Shown in pieces: positions 1 through 8,457 of a DNA stretch of 64,000 nt (the stretch's first letter is position 1; each line of letters opens with the position of its first letter). The stretch comes from Streptomyces sp. LaPpAH-108 (lineage in GTDB: Bacteria > Actinomycetota > Actinomycetes > Streptomycetales > Streptomycetaceae), in NCBI RefSeq assembly GCF_000373625.1, contig NZ_KB891994.1:682001-746000 (forward strand), in the 5' to 3' direction. Under the pieces are notes generated by a model that did no database searches, was not told the DNA's origin, and saw only the letters and a program-made list of their open reading frames with translations. Made by a program: the position numbers and the translations under genes.

Positions 1-389
1 TCCTGGCAGACGTACGCGACCATCCGCTCCGCACGCGCCCCGCGCCGCTCGCTGCTCAGCACCAGTCCCTTGGCCAGCTGCCGGGCCGCCGCACCCCAGT
101 CGTCCTCGTTCGCGGGAATGCCCAGCCGGGCCCGCCCGCCGAACCTGCCCGGCCCGTCGCTGTCGTACAGCGCGACCAGGACCATGCTGTCCTCGGGCCG
201 GTACCCGAGCAGATAGGGCAGCGCGTCGGCCAGCTCGGCCGGGGTCCGCAACGTCACCTGAGCGTCATGCACGACCCGCCCGCCGAGCGGCACCCCCGCC
301 GGGCCGCCACCTCCTCCCGCCCCGACTCCCGAAAAGTCCCTGTCCTCACCGTTTTCGAACGGTCCAGCCGTTTCGCTGTGATTCGTCAT
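1..389 (-). CDS. DUF4192 family protein, N-terminal part (cut by window edge)
   Basis: Minus-strand frame opening with ATG at 389 and running off the left edge, about 129 codons visible. After a Gly-rich, probably disordered stretch of roughly 40 residues comes LRTPAELADALPYLLGYRPE followed by a D-S-M-V-L-V segment, which I recognise as the start of the actinobacterial DUF4192 domain. The function of that family is unknown. It lies downstream of, and on the same strand as, the RecQ-like gene with a 120 bp gap, so the two may be co-transcribed. A TTATCCACA 9-mer (a DnaA-box match) sits about 40 bp upstream of the ATG at 429-437. The family call rests on remembered consensus, and the C-terminal part is not visible. 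Confidence 0.8.
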   Translation of the reverse strand, partial: MTNHSETAGPFENGEDRDFSGVGAGGGGGPAGVPLGGRVVHDAQVTLRTPAELADALPYLLGYRPEDSMVLVALYDSDGPGRFGGRARLGIPANEDDWGAAARQLAKGLVLSSERRGARAERMVAYVCQ

Positions 390-509
390 GCGCTGACGAT
401 CTCGCAATTCGCGAAATCCCGCTGGGCCTGTGGATAAGTCGGATCAGGGACACGCCAAGCAGTGGCCGCCGGCCGACCCCGGCCGCACCCGGGCCGCCGC
501 CGCTGCCCG

Positions 510-2660
510 CTACCCGCCGACCCCCAGCACCAACGGCAGAACCCCCTCCGCCCCCGCCTGTCGCAGCAGCCGCGCCCCCACCGCCAGGGTCCAGCCCGAG
601 TCCGTGTAGTCGTCCACGAGGAGGACCGGGCCCGGGGTGGCCGCCAGGGCGGCGGCGAGGTCGGGCGGGACGGTCAGGGACGTGGCGAGGGTGCGCAGGC
701 GCTGGGCGGAGTTGCTGCGGGGGGTGGGGTGGTCGTCGGTGAGGGTGAGGGTGCCGAGGAGGGGGAGTCGGCCGATGCGGGCGACGCCTTCGGCGAGGGA
801 GGTGACCAGGCGGGGATGGGTGCGGGAGGGCATCGCGACCACGCCCACCGGGCGGGGTGTCGCGTCCGCCGTGCCGCTCGCCCAGCCCGACGGTGAGCGG
901 GCCCAGTCGGCGAGCACCGTCACCACGGCGGAGAGCACGTCGTCCGGGACCGGGCCGTCGGGCGACTGGGGCGAGAGCAGGGGGCGCAGTCGATTGCCCC
1001 AGCCGATGTCCGAGAGCCTGCCGAGCGCGCGTCCGGTGGCCGCCTGCTGACCGGCGGGGATGCGGCCCTTGAGGTCGACGCCGATCGCGGGCATACCGGT
1101 GGGCCACATGCGGCGCGGCTCGACCTCCACGCCGGGGCGCTCCAGTTCACCCCGTGCGGCTGCCAGGGCGTCCGGGGCGACGGCGGGATCGAGCCAGGAT
1201 CCGGCGCAGGTGTCACAGCGACCGCAGGGGGTGGCCTTCTCGTCATCGAGCTGGCGTTGCAGGAACTCCATGCGGCAGTCCGTGGTCGCCACGTAGTCCC
1301 GCATGGCCTGCTGTTCGGCCTCGCGCTGACGGGCCACGCGCGCGTACCGCTCGGCGTCGTAGGTCCACGGTTGTCCGGTGGCGGTCCAGCCGCCCTTGAC
1401 GCGCTTGACCGCTCCGTCCACGTCCAGGACCTTCAGCATGGTCTCCAGCCGAGAGCGCCGCAGCTCCACCAGTGGCTCCAGCGCGGGCAGTGACAGGGGG
1501 CGTCCGGCCTGCTCCAGCACCGACAGGGTGCGCAGTACCTGTTCCTCGGGCGGGAAGCCCACCGAGGCGAAGTAGGCCCAGATCGCCTCGTCCTCGCGGC
1601 CGGGCAGCAGGAGCACGTCCGCGTGCTCCACGCCTCGGCCCGCGCGGCCCACCTGCTGGTAGTAGGAGATCGGGGACGAGGGCGAGCCCAGGTGGACCAC
1701 GAAGCCCAAGTCCGGCTTGTCGAAGCCCATGCCGAGCGCCGAGGTCGCCACCAGGGCCTTCACCCGGTTCGCCAGCAGGTCCTCCTCCGCCTGGAGGCGG
1801 TCCGCGTTCTCGGTCTTACCGGTGTAGGAGGCCACCGGATAGCCGCGCTGGCGCAGATAGGCCGCGACCTCCTCGGCCGCCGCCACCGTCAGCGTGTAGA
1901 TGATCCCGGAGCCCGGCAGATCGCCCAGCCGCTCCCCCAGCCAGGCCAGCCGGTGCGCCGCGTCCGGCAGTTTCAGGACGCCGAGCCGCAGGCTCTCGCG
2001 GTCCAGCGGCCCCCGCAGCACCAGGGCGTCCGCGCCGCCGGTGCCCAACTGCTCGGCCACATCGGCCGTCACGCGCGCGTTGGCGGTCGCCGTGGTGGCG
2101 AGGACGGGCACGTCCGCCGGAAGCTCGGCCAGCATGGTGCGCAGCCGTCGGTAGTCGGGCCGGAAGTCGTGGCCCCAGTCGGAGATGCAGTGCGCCTCGT
2201 CCACCACCAGCAGACCGGCCGTGGCGGCGAGCTTGGGCAGCATGTTCTCCCGGAAGTCCACGGAGTTGAGGCGCTCGGGGCTCACCAGGAGGACATCGGT
2301 CCCGCCGCGTTCGACCTCCGCACGGATGGTGTCCCACTCCTCCGGGTTGGCCGAGTTGATGGTGCGGGCACGGATGCCCGCCCGCTCCGCCGCCTCGACC
2401 TGGTTGCGCATGAGCGCCAGCAGTGGCGAGACGATCACGGTGGGACCGGCGCCACGGCGGCGCAGCAGCGCGGTGGCCACGAAGTACACCGCCGACTTGC
2501 CCCAGCCGGTGCGCTGCACGACCAGTGCCCGGCGGTGCTCCTCCACCAGCGCGGCCACGGCCTGCCACTGGTCCTCCCGCAGCCGTGCCGTGCCCTCGGG
2601 GGCGCCGACCAGCTCGGCGAGGACCGCATCGGCTTCGGCGCGCAGCGTGAGATCGTCCAT
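510..2660 (-). CDS. RecQ-family ATP-dependent DNA helicase with C-terminal phosphoribosyltransferase-like domain
   Basis: A 716-residue superfamily 2 helicase that should unwind DNA 3' to 5' using ATP. Walker A is the variant TGWGKS (residues 51-56), motif II is DEAH (154-157) followed by CISDWGHDFRPDY, and motif VI is QVGRAGRG. A zinc-binding Cys cluster typical of the RecQ C-terminal region is present (DCRMEF, then CGRCDTC). There is no HRDC domain. Instead the last ~45 residues contain VLLVDDYTDSGWT, the PRPP-binding loop signature of type I phosphoribosyltransferases, preceded by a conserved 'VGVVAMPS' strand. I start at ATG 2660 (GGGGGC just upstream); a longer in-frame extension upstream looks non-coding. 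Divergent from the gene at 2994. The helicase call is firm; whether the tail is enzymatic is unknown. Confidence 0.92.
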   Translation of the reverse strand: MDDLTLRAEADAVLAELVGAPEGTARLREDQWQAVAALVEEHRRALVVQRTGWGKSAVYFVATALLRRRGAGPTVIVSPLLALMRNQVEAAERAGIRARTINSANPEEWDTIRAEVERGGTDVLLVSPERLNSVDFRENMLPKLAATAGLLVVDEAHCISDWGHDFRPDYRRLRTMLAELPADVPVLATTATANARVTADVAEQLGTGGADALVLRGPLDRESLRLGVLKLPDAAHRLAWLGERLGDLPGSGIIYTLTVAAAEEVAAYLRQRGYPVASYTGKTENADRLQAEEDLLANRVKALVATSALGMGFDKPDLGFVVHLGSPSSPISYYQQVGRAGRGVEHADVLLLPGREDEAIWAYFASVGFPPEEQVLRTLSVLEQAGRPLSLPALEPLVELRRSRLETMLKVLDVDGAVKRVKGGWTATGQPWTYDAERYARVARQREAEQQAMRDYVATTDCRMEFLQRQLDDEKATPCGRCDTCAGSWLDPAVAPDALAAARGELERPGVEVEPRRMWPTGMPAIGVDLKGRIPAGQQAATGRALGRLSDIGWGNRLRPLLSPQSPDGPVPDDVLSAVVTVLADWARSPSGWASGTADATPRPVGVVAMPSRTHPRLVTSLAEGVARIGRLPLLGTLTLTDDHPTPRSNSAQRLRTLATSLTVPPDLAAALAATPGPVLLVDDYTDSGWTLAVGARLLRQAGAEGVLPLVLGVGG

Positions 2661-2993
2661 GCCCCCATGCAACCCGATGGCACGGACAATCGGCGAATCC
2701 GGCCGGTGTGACGCACCCCCTCGCGCGCGGGCGTCGGCGCCGGGGCGCGGAAAGGGTGTGAAACGGTCACCCGAGGCATCGGCGGTGGTCGCCGGGGGTA
2801 GGGATATAAGTAACGGACCACCAGATAACCGTCGGCGGCCCCAATTGCTCGTTGCCGCATCCAAGTTCGACAGGAAGAATTGAAGTCCGCTCCCCGCACG
2901 GCTCGCCCGTGTTCCGGCTGGGCTTTACTGCGGTGCGCGCTCCCCCGAATCCGACCTCGCCCGCAGTGTGGGCGCGTAGCCGAAGGGAGGAAC
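2661..2993. other. Divergent intergenic region, 333 bp
   Basis: Separates the divergent RecQ-like gene and the gene at 2994, so it should contain both promoters. The AT-richest spot is around 2806-2830 (gatataagtaacgg). I could not assign a convincing -35/-10 pair on either strand and see no gene here. The GGGAGG Shine-Dalgarno at 2985-2990 belongs to the plus-strand gene. Confidence 0.5.
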
Positions 2994-3614
2994 GTGACCT
3001 TCGGATTCGCCTCGTCCTCGGCGGCCTCGTTGTCGACGTCCGTGACCGCCGCTTCCGCCAGCCGTCTGCTCGAACCCGCCGAGTGGGCCGCCGCAGGAAT
3101 CCCGCTGCTGCGCAACCCGCGCGAGGTCGTGGGCGGCCTGCACGTCCGCCATCGCCCCAGACCGTCCACGGCTGTCGTGGCCGTGCTCGATCCGGACGAA
3201 CGGCTGTGTGCCAGCGCCTCGTTCACCCGTCGCCCCGCCCCGGCCGACGGCTGGATGTTCCGCAACGCGCTGCTCGACCAGTTGCGCCGGATCATCCCGC
3301 ACGACCTGCGCCGCCGCACTCCGGTGCGCACCGCCGTGCTGCTCTACTGCCGCGAGGGCGAAGCGCGCTGGACCGAGGAGGACGGCGCCTGGATGTGGGG
3401 GCTGCGCGACGCGTGCACACTGCACGGGCTGCGCTGTGGCGCCTACATCACGCTGACCCAGGAGGGCTGGCAGGTGCTCGGTGAAGGACGAGGGGGCCGC
3501 AGTCCACACGCCCATTCGGCGCCGGAGGCGTTCGCCCTGTCGGAGGTCCCGCCCCTGGCGCCGCGCACCGGTGGCCCGGTCTCCGAGGTGCTGCGGCGGG
3601 CCGCGGCCCGCTGA
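2994..3614 (+). CDS. Conserved hypothetical protein (206 aa)
   Basis: Starts at GTG 2994, chosen because GGGAGG lies 3 bp upstream, and ends at 3614. I do not recognise a named domain. The central part (residues ~40-170) is a well-conserved-looking mixed alpha/beta region with LLEPAEWAAAGIPLLRNPRE, a DEMF-like WMFRNALLDQLRRIIPHDLR segment and repeated Trp (ARWTEEDGAWMWGLRDACTL). There is no signal peptide and no membrane segment. The C-terminal ~35 residues are Pro/Ala/Arg rich. It is a single gene between a divergent promoter region and a strong hairpin at 3717-3762. Similar proteins occur in the same place in other Streptomyces as far as I remember, always annotated hypothetical. Confidence 0.75.
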   Translation: MTFGFASSSAASLSTSVTAASASRLLEPAEWAAAGIPLLRNPREVVGGLHVRHRPRPSTAVVAVLDPDERLCASASFTRRPAPADGWMFRNALLDQLRRIIPHDLRRRTPVRTAVLLYCREGEARWTEEDGAWMWGLRDACTLHGLRCGAYITLTQEGWQVLGEGRGGRSPHAHSAPEAFALSEVPPLAPRTGGPVSEVLRRAAAR

Positions 3615-3716
3615 CCCCGGGTTCACGGTACCCGCACCCGCGAAACGGCGGCGGCACAGCGCCGCCGCCGGAACAGCATCGCGCACCATGAACGGTCACG
3701 CACCATGAACGCGGAT

Positions 3717-3762
3717 CGCCGTCCGGTGGCCGGCCCATGACGGGGTCGGCCACCGGACGGCG
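3717..3762. terminator. Bidirectional hairpin terminator
   Basis: A perfect 16 bp inverted repeat (3717-3732 with 3747-3762, core CCGGTGGCCG/CGGCCACCGG) and a 14 nt loop. It lies between two convergent genes ending at 3614 (+) and 3835 (-). There is no T-run, which is usual for Streptomyces terminators. A 13 nt direct repeat (cgcaccatgaacg at 3682 and 3699) lies just before it and has no obvious role. Confidence 0.75.
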
Positions 3763-3834
3763 GTCCAAGCGACGGCAGGACCGCTCAGCGGCACGGACGC
3801 CACCGGAGCGACCGATGACGCGTGCCGCCCGGGG

Positions 3835-4488
3835 TCAGGCCCCGGCGCCCAGGACCGAGTTGATCTGCTGCGGGTCGCCGCAGACGATCAGCAGGGCCCC
3901 GGCCCGGGAGTGGGCCGCGGACAGGGCGGTGGTGGCGGCCTCGGTGCTGCCCCCGTTGACGGCCACGAGGACCACGGGACGGGCGGCGGCACGGGCGGCG
4001 AAGGTCGCGTCCGTGTAGAACACGTCGTCGCCCGCGTCGTGCTGCGCCCAGTAGGACGCCTCACCGAAGGACAGTTCGTGCTCGGTCCACGGGTGCTGGG
4101 TGCCGGTGGTGATCACCAGCACCTCACCCGGGGAACGGCCCGAGTCGAGCAGCAGGTCCAGCGCCTCCTCGGCGGCGTCGAGCGCACCCTCGGCCGAGGC
4201 CGGGATCAGCTGGATCTGCGGGGTCGCCGCGGGGGCGGCGGAAGCGGCCGGGCCCGACGGGCTCGGCTTGGCCGGAGCCACGTCACGCGGCGTGCGCTGC
4301 ACCGGCGGCGTCGGCCGCGGGGGGCCGGGACGACCGGGGCGGGCCGAAGCCGCGGGGCGGGGGCCGGGTACGGGGCGAGGGGTCGGCGCGACGCGGCTGC
4401 TGGCCGCCGTGGCGCTGGAACCCTGGGCACTCTCGTGAATCTGAGGCTCCTCGGGAATGAGAGGCATGAGCTGATTTTTATCAAACAT
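3835..4488 (-). CDS. Hypothetical protein with Pro-rich N-terminus and helicase-like C-terminal segment
   Basis: About 217 residues from ATG 4488; a second ATG at 4467 gives MPLIPEEPQ and is equally possible because neither has a clear ribosome site. Residues ~20-95 are a Pro/Ala/Arg-rich linker. The C-terminal ~120 residues form an alpha/beta domain with VLVITTGTQHPW, HELSFGEASYWAQHDAGDD and a final LLIVCGDPQQINSVLGAGA. The GDPQQI string resembles motif III of UvrD-type superfamily 1 helicases, but no Walker A or DExx motif is present, so it cannot be a helicase alone. It lies 47 bp downstream of rnhB on the same strand. The start region is unusually AT-rich for this genome. Function unknown. 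Confidence 0.65.
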   Translation of the reverse strand: MFDKNQLMPLIPEEPQIHESAQGSSATAASSRVAPTPRPVPGPRPAASARPGRPGPPRPTPPVQRTPRDVAPAKPSPSGPAASAAPAATPQIQLIPASAEGALDAAEEALDLLLDSGRSPGEVLVITTGTQHPWTEHELSFGEASYWAQHDAGDDVFYTDATFAARAAARPVVLVAVNGGSTEAATTALSAAHSRAGALLIVCGDPQQINSVLGAGA

Positions 4489-4535
4489 TGAAACGACACC
4501 GACGTCCGGGTGGCACATCAGTGCGAGCGGAACGG

Positions 4536-5237
4536 TCAGAAGTCGAAGCCGAGCTGGCCTTCGATCTTCGGAGCGCCTCCGTCGGCCCAGCCGCGGGCTT
4601 TCTTGAGATGCCGCCACTGGGGCAGCGCATCAAGATACGCCCACGACAGGCGGTGGTACGGGGTGGGGCCCCGCTCCTCCAGTGCGGCCTTGTGCACGGG
4701 TGAGGGGTACCCGGCGTTGTCCGCGAATCCGAAGTCTGCATGGCCGGCACCGAGTTCGGCCATCATTTTGTCGCGCCGGACCTTGGCGATCACCGAGGCC
4801 GCCGCGACGGCCACGCACGACCGGTCGCCCTTGATCACCGTGCGCACCCGCCAGGGAGCGCCGAGATAGTCGTGCTTGCCGTCGAGGATCACGGCGTCGG
4901 GACGTACCGGGAGCGCTTCCAGGGCCCGTACGGCGGCCAGGCGGAGCGCGGCGGTCATGCCCAGGTCGTCGATCTCCTCGGGGGAGGCGTCTCCCAGGGC
5001 GTAGGCCGTGACCCAGGTCTGGAGTATCCCGGCCAGTTCCGTACGCCGCTTGACCGTGAGCAGCTTGGAGTCGGTGAGTCCCTCGGGCGGACGCCGGAGT
5101 CCGGTGACCGCCGCGCAGACCGTGACGGGCCCGGCCCAGGCGCCGCGTCCCACCTCGTCGACGCCGGCGATGACCTTCGCTCCGGTCGTGGCGCGCAGGG
5201 AGCGCTCGACGGTATGAGTGGGTGGTTCGTACGGCAT
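4536..5237 (-). CDS. rnhB: Ribonuclease HII
   Basis: Cleaves the RNA strand of RNA-DNA hybrids, including single ribonucleotides misincorporated in DNA, in the cytoplasm. 233 residues, normal length for RNase HII. The family signature IAGVDEVGRGAWAGPVTV gives the D-E-G metal-binding triad near residues 25-30. The later conserved segments DAVILDGKHDY, IKGDRSCVAVAAASVIAKVRRD and the catalytic Asp region YPSPVH are all present. Start is ATG 5237 (MPYEPPTH), matching Streptomyces homologues. The last ~15 residues (PKIEGQLGFDF) are a species-type tail. Same strand as the ADP-ribosylglycohydrolase upstream (130 bp gap) and the hypothetical gene downstream. Confidence 0.95.
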   Translation of the reverse strand: MPYEPPTHTVERSLRATTGAKVIAGVDEVGRGAWAGPVTVCAAVTGLRRPPEGLTDSKLLTVKRRTELAGILQTWVTAYALGDASPEEIDDLGMTAALRLAAVRALEALPVRPDAVILDGKHDYLGAPWRVRTVIKGDRSCVAVAAASVIAKVRRDKMMAELGAGHADFGFADNAGYPSPVHKAALEERGPTPYHRLSWAYLDALPQWRHLKKARGWADGGAPKIEGQLGFDF

Positions 5238-5367
5238 GGCGCCCTTAGCGTACGCCGCCCGGAGCGGGGCGCGACACCCCGCCCCTCCCCCGCGAGGTCC
5301 CGGGCGGCCGAAGTCCGGCCGTACGGCGTCCGAAGAGCCTTCCAGGACCGGGCGTCGGCCGTCTTCG

Positions 5368-6267
5368 TCAGCGGCCGTCGGGCACCCACGCGGGCAGCCT
5401 CTCGGTCCGCTCCGACCACGTCTCGGGCGGTGCGCCCGCCGTCCCCGCGGCCAGGACGCCGCCCACGATCGCGCAGGTCGTGTCCACGTCGCCGCCCACC
5501 TGGGCGGTGAAGGCCCGCTCGAAGTCGGTGAGGGCGCGGGCGGCGGACCACAGGGCGAACGGGACGGTGTCGTGGGCGCTGGTACGACGGCCGCAGCCGA
5601 GGACGGCGGCGACGGTGGCCGCGTCCTCGTAGTCGAGCATGTCCCTCGCGCGCCTGAGGCCCGCCTCCACGGCGCTTCTGGGCACCAGGGCGATGACATC
5701 GTCCAGGAGCGCGTCCGGGGTCGGCGGGCCGTCCGGGGAGGCGGCCAGCGCGGCTGCGGCCGCCACCGCCATGGCGCCCGCCACGGCCTCCCGGTGCTGG
5801 TGGGTGGGGTAGGCGGAGATCTCCGCCTGGTGGGTGGCCTGCTCGGGGTCGTCGGCGTACCAGGCGCCGAGCGGGGCGATCCGCATCGCGGCGCCGTTGC
5901 CCCAGGAGCCCTGGCCCTGGAAGAGGCGGGCGGCCAGTTCGCGCCAGTCGGCACCCTCGCGGACGAGGCGCAGCAGCCGGTTCACGGCGGGGCCGTAGCC
6001 GCGGTCGAAGTCGTGGTGGTGGGCGAAGGAGTGGGCCAGGGCGTCCTGGTGGACACGGTCGTGGGCGGCGAGGACGGACACGACCGAGCAGGCCATCTCC
6101 GTGTCGTCGGTCCACTGCCAGAGTCCGTCGGGCAGCTCGCGCCGCTTGAGCAGGGGATGGTTCACCGGGACGAAGAACTGTGAGCCGAGTGCGTCGCCCA
6201 CCGCGAGTCCGCGCAGACTGGCCAGGGCGCGGTCGAGGCGCCCGGAAGAGGGGGCTTCGGAGGTCAT
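5368..6267 (-). CDS. ADP-ribosylglycohydrolase family protein
   Basis: Predicted to hydrolyse ADP-ribose from modified proteins or small molecules. 299 residues from ATG 6267. Conserved motifs for the dinuclear Mg site are visible: LRGLAVGDALGSQF near the N-terminus, WTDDTEMACSVV in the middle (DDT metal ligands) and GGDVDTTCAIVGGVLAAGTA near the C-terminus (DxDT ligands). WGNGAAMRIAPLGA is the usual substrate-loop segment. This is the ARH fold rather than a macrodomain. The substrate cannot be told from sequence; some relatives reverse dinitrogenase reductase ADP-ribosylation, but no partner ADP-ribosyltransferase is nearby. Located between a histidine phosphatase and rnhB, all minus strand. 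Confidence 0.92.
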   Translation of the reverse strand: MTSEAPSSGRLDRALASLRGLAVGDALGSQFFVPVNHPLLKRRELPDGLWQWTDDTEMACSVVSVLAAHDRVHQDALAHSFAHHHDFDRGYGPAVNRLLRLVREGADWRELAARLFQGQGSWGNGAAMRIAPLGAWYADDPEQATHQAEISAYPTHQHREAVAGAMAVAAAAALAASPDGPPTPDALLDDVIALVPRSAVEAGLRRARDMLDYEDAATVAAVLGCGRRTSAHDTVPFALWSAARALTDFERAFTAQVGGDVDTTCAIVGGVLAAGTAGAPPETWSERTERLPAWVPDGR

Positions 6268-6359
6268 CTTCGGCCAGCCTAATCGTCGACCCAGTGTTCG
6301 ATCATCCGATATTCAGTGCCCGGGAGTCGGCGCTCCGGCCCGGGGAGCGGTGTCCGCCC

Positions 6360-7019
6360 TCAACTGCCTATCCAGTACGGCACCGGCTCGCGCCAGCGCT
6401 CGAAGGGGCGGTCGAGCGCGTACTTGCCGTTCTCCCCGAGAACGAGCATCCGCATCTCGGCGTTCCCGGGATTCGACAGCGACTCGAATTCGGACACGGT
6501 CCAGTGGAACCAGCGCATGCAGAACAGCCGCATGGCCAGGCCGTGGGTCACCAGGAGGACGTTCGGCGGGTGGTCGGGCTCCTCGAAGCTGCGGAACAGG
6601 CTCTCCAGGAAGCCGCCGACCCGGTCGTACACGTCGGCGCCGGACTCCCCCTGCGGGAAGCGGAAGAAGAAGTGGCCGTACGCGTCGCGGTACGCCTTCT
6701 GGAGGCGTACGTCGCCGCGCTCCTGCCAGTTGCCCCAGTCCTGCTCGCGCAGCCGGGGCTCCTCGCGCACGCGTATGCGCGCGGGATCGAGGTGGAAGGA
6801 GTCCAGGGTCTCGTGGGTGCGGCGGTACGGCGAGACGTACACGCTCACGCGTTCGTTGCCGACGACCTCGCGGAGCCGTTCGCCGGTGTGCTCGGCCTGG
6901 CGTCGGCCGCGCTCGGTCAGGGCGAGGGCGTGGTCGGGCTCGCGCTCGTACACGGAGTCATCGACGTTGCCCGTTGACTCGCCGTGCCGGACAAGAATGA
7001 TGCGCCGTGGTCGTGCCAT
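6360..7019 (-). CDS. Histidine phosphatase / phosphoglycerate mutase family protein
   Basis: 219 residues from ATG 7019. The N-terminal catalytic motif is RRIILVRHGES (RHG phospho-acceptor His at residue 12), followed by ALALTERGRRQAEHTGERLR and the second basic cluster VYVSPYRRTHET. The C-terminal catalytic His is in VLLVTHGLAMRL. This is the branch 1 histidine phosphatase fold, acting as a phosphatase or, less likely, a mutase. The long middle insertion with REEPRLREQDWGNWQ is common in actinobacterial members of unknown substrate. Neighbours give no pathway hint. The family is certain, the substrate unknown. Confidence 0.92.
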   Translation of the reverse strand: MARPRRIILVRHGESTGNVDDSVYEREPDHALALTERGRRQAEHTGERLREVVGNERVSVYVSPYRRTHETLDSFHLDPARIRVREEPRLREQDWGNWQERGDVRLQKAYRDAYGHFFFRFPQGESGADVYDRVGGFLESLFRSFEEPDHPPNVLLVTHGLAMRLFCMRWFHWTVSEFESLSNPGNAEMRMLVLGENGKYALDRPFERWREPVPYWIGS

Positions 7020-7099
7020 GCCAGCACCCTAGATCGCCCCGGGGACGGTCGCGCACGCGTATCGGCTTCATACGGCGTAGGTCACACGCTCCGGGCGTC

Positions 7100-7705
7100 T
7101 CAGACCGTCCAGGACGGCTCCAGTTCCACGATGTCGCCGGAGAGGGCCGCGATGTCCGCCTCGGTCTGGGCGCGCAGGGCCAGGCGCTCGACGCGTTCGG
7201 TGCGGTACTTGCCGTGTTCGGCGGCCGAGCGCCACATGGACAGCACCAGGAACTCGTGCGCGGGGGCCTCGGCGAACATGCCCCTGATCATGCCGGGCGA
7301 GCCCGCCATGGCGGGGTTCCAGACCTTCTCCTGCATGAGGGTGAAGTGCTCGACGCGCTCCTCGTGCACGCGGCACAGGGCGACCCGGATCAGGTCCGCG
7401 TCGGTGAAGCGGGGTTCGAAGCCGGTCTTCACGTCGAAGCGGTACTCGAACAGCTTGACCTGGCTGTCCTTGAACGTGCCGGACTGCGAGGCGGCGAGGC
7501 GGTCGTGCGAGCGTGCCATGAAGGAGTCGTAGAAGGCCCGGCTCTCCCAGAAGGCGAAGATGTGCGCCACGCCCGGCCGCTGCCGACTCCAGCCTCCGCC
7601 CTGTCCCCGAAATCCCGGCTCCCCCAGAAGCCCCGCCCATTTCCGCTGTCCCCGTTCGAACCCCCGGCGGTCCACGACGGTGCAGCGCATCCACTTGACC
7701 AGCAC
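7100..7705 (-). CDS. YdbC-like protein (DUF4937), ferredoxin-fold monooxygenase-like
   Basis: 201 residues starting with GTG 7705 (MLVKWMRCTVVDRRGFERGQ). The first ~90 residues (QRKWAGLLGEPGFRGQGGGW, then HIFAFWESRAFYDSFM) match the YdbC/DUF4937 pattern as I remember it, a dimeric alpha-beta barrel related to antibiotic-biosynthesis monooxygenases. The second half repeats the idea (EHFTLMQEKVWNPAMAGSPG, then HEFLVLSMWRSAAEHGKY), so the protein looks like two tandem ABM-type folds. No catalytic residue can be named. It is divergent from the terD-like gene; the 148 bp between them holds both promoters. Confidence 0.75.
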   Translation of the reverse strand: MLVKWMRCTVVDRRGFERGQRKWAGLLGEPGFRGQGGGWSRQRPGVAHIFAFWESRAFYDSFMARSHDRLAASQSGTFKDSQVKLFEYRFDVKTGFEPRFTDADLIRVALCRVHEERVEHFTLMQEKVWNPAMAGSPGMIRGMFAEAPAHEFLVLSMWRSAAEHGKYRTERVERLALRAQTEADIAALSGDIVELEPSWTV

Positions 7706-7853
7706 TGCGCCATCGTAAGGCCACGGGACGTGGCGTCGGTCACGCTCCGGCTCATATCCCCCGCGCGGGCGGCCTGTTCGCGTGGCACGATGAACAACGA
7801 GAGCTTATGCAGCGGAAGTTGAGAAAGCGGACCTTCGGGAGAGGGGAAACCTG

Positions 7854-8387
7854 GTGACCGGATTCGGCAAGGGAATCCGCGGTGTCGAGGTGGCACTGAA
7901 GTGGAATCCCAGTCCCGCGGGGCAGCCACCCTCCGACCTGGACCTCGTGGCCGCGACGTTCACGGCGGACGACGCGTACGGGCAGCCCGCCTATCTGGTG
8001 TACTTCGACAGCCGCTCCCCGGACGGCACGATCTTCCTCAACCGCGACAGCCCCGACGGCAAGGGCTTCGGCTGGGACGAGGTCATGACCCTCGAACTCC
8101 ACCGCCTGGACCGCCGCTACACGCGCGTGGTGGTCGGCGTCGTCATTCAGCAGAGCCAGGCCCGCACCACGTTCGCCTCGGTCCTGGACCCGGCATTCCG
8201 CGTCAGCGAGGGCTACACGGTGCTCGCTGAGAGTGACTTCGCCGCTGCCCCGGACGCCACGGCGGCGACGGTCGCCGAGTTCGTGCGAGACGGCTCCGGC
8301 GAATGGACCTTCCACGCGGGCGTCCACGGCTTCGACGAAGACCCGGTGACATTTACCCGGATCCTGGGAACCAAACGCCGCGGCTGA
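7854..8387 (+). CDS. TerD family protein
   Basis: 177 residues from GTG 7854, with GAGAGGGG 8-15 bp upstream. The sequence VEVALKWNPSPAGQ, then PSDLDLVAATFTADD and LNRDSPDGKG is typical of the TerD/cAMP-binding-protein (CABP) family, whose acidic loops bind calcium in studied members. These proteins occur in large numbers in Streptomyces and are linked to tellurite or stress resistance and development. This copy stands alone, without the usual ter gene neighbours. A strong hairpin (8396-8428) follows directly. No signal peptide; cytoplasmic. Confidence 0.88.
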   Translation: MTGFGKGIRGVEVALKWNPSPAGQPPSDLDLVAATFTADDAYGQPAYLVYFDSRSPDGTIFLNRDSPDGKGFGWDEVMTLELHRLDRRYTRVVVGVVIQQSQARTTFASVLDPAFRVSEGYTVLAESDFAAAPDATAATVAEFVRDGSGEWTFHAGVHGFDEDPVTFTRILGTKRRG

Positions 8388-8395
8388 ACCCCGCG

Positions 8396-8428
8396 ACGCC
8401 CCGGCCGGTGAACGAGCGGCCGGGGCGT
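8396..8428 (+). terminator. Hairpin terminator after the TerD-like gene
   Basis: Perfect 12 bp stem (acgccccggccg at 8396-8407 with cggccggggcgt at 8417-8428) and a 9 nt loop, starting 9 bp after the stop codon and followed by TTG. Isolates the TerD gene from the broken gene downstream. Confidence 0.8.
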
Positions 8429-8457
8429 TGTCAGTGGTGCGCTGTTGAATGACCGTC

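Noticed and set aside
3682..3711. 13 nt direct repeat cgcaccatgaacg, as possible att or IS trace
   Set aside because: Only two copies, 17 bp apart, no element between; probably a local duplication.
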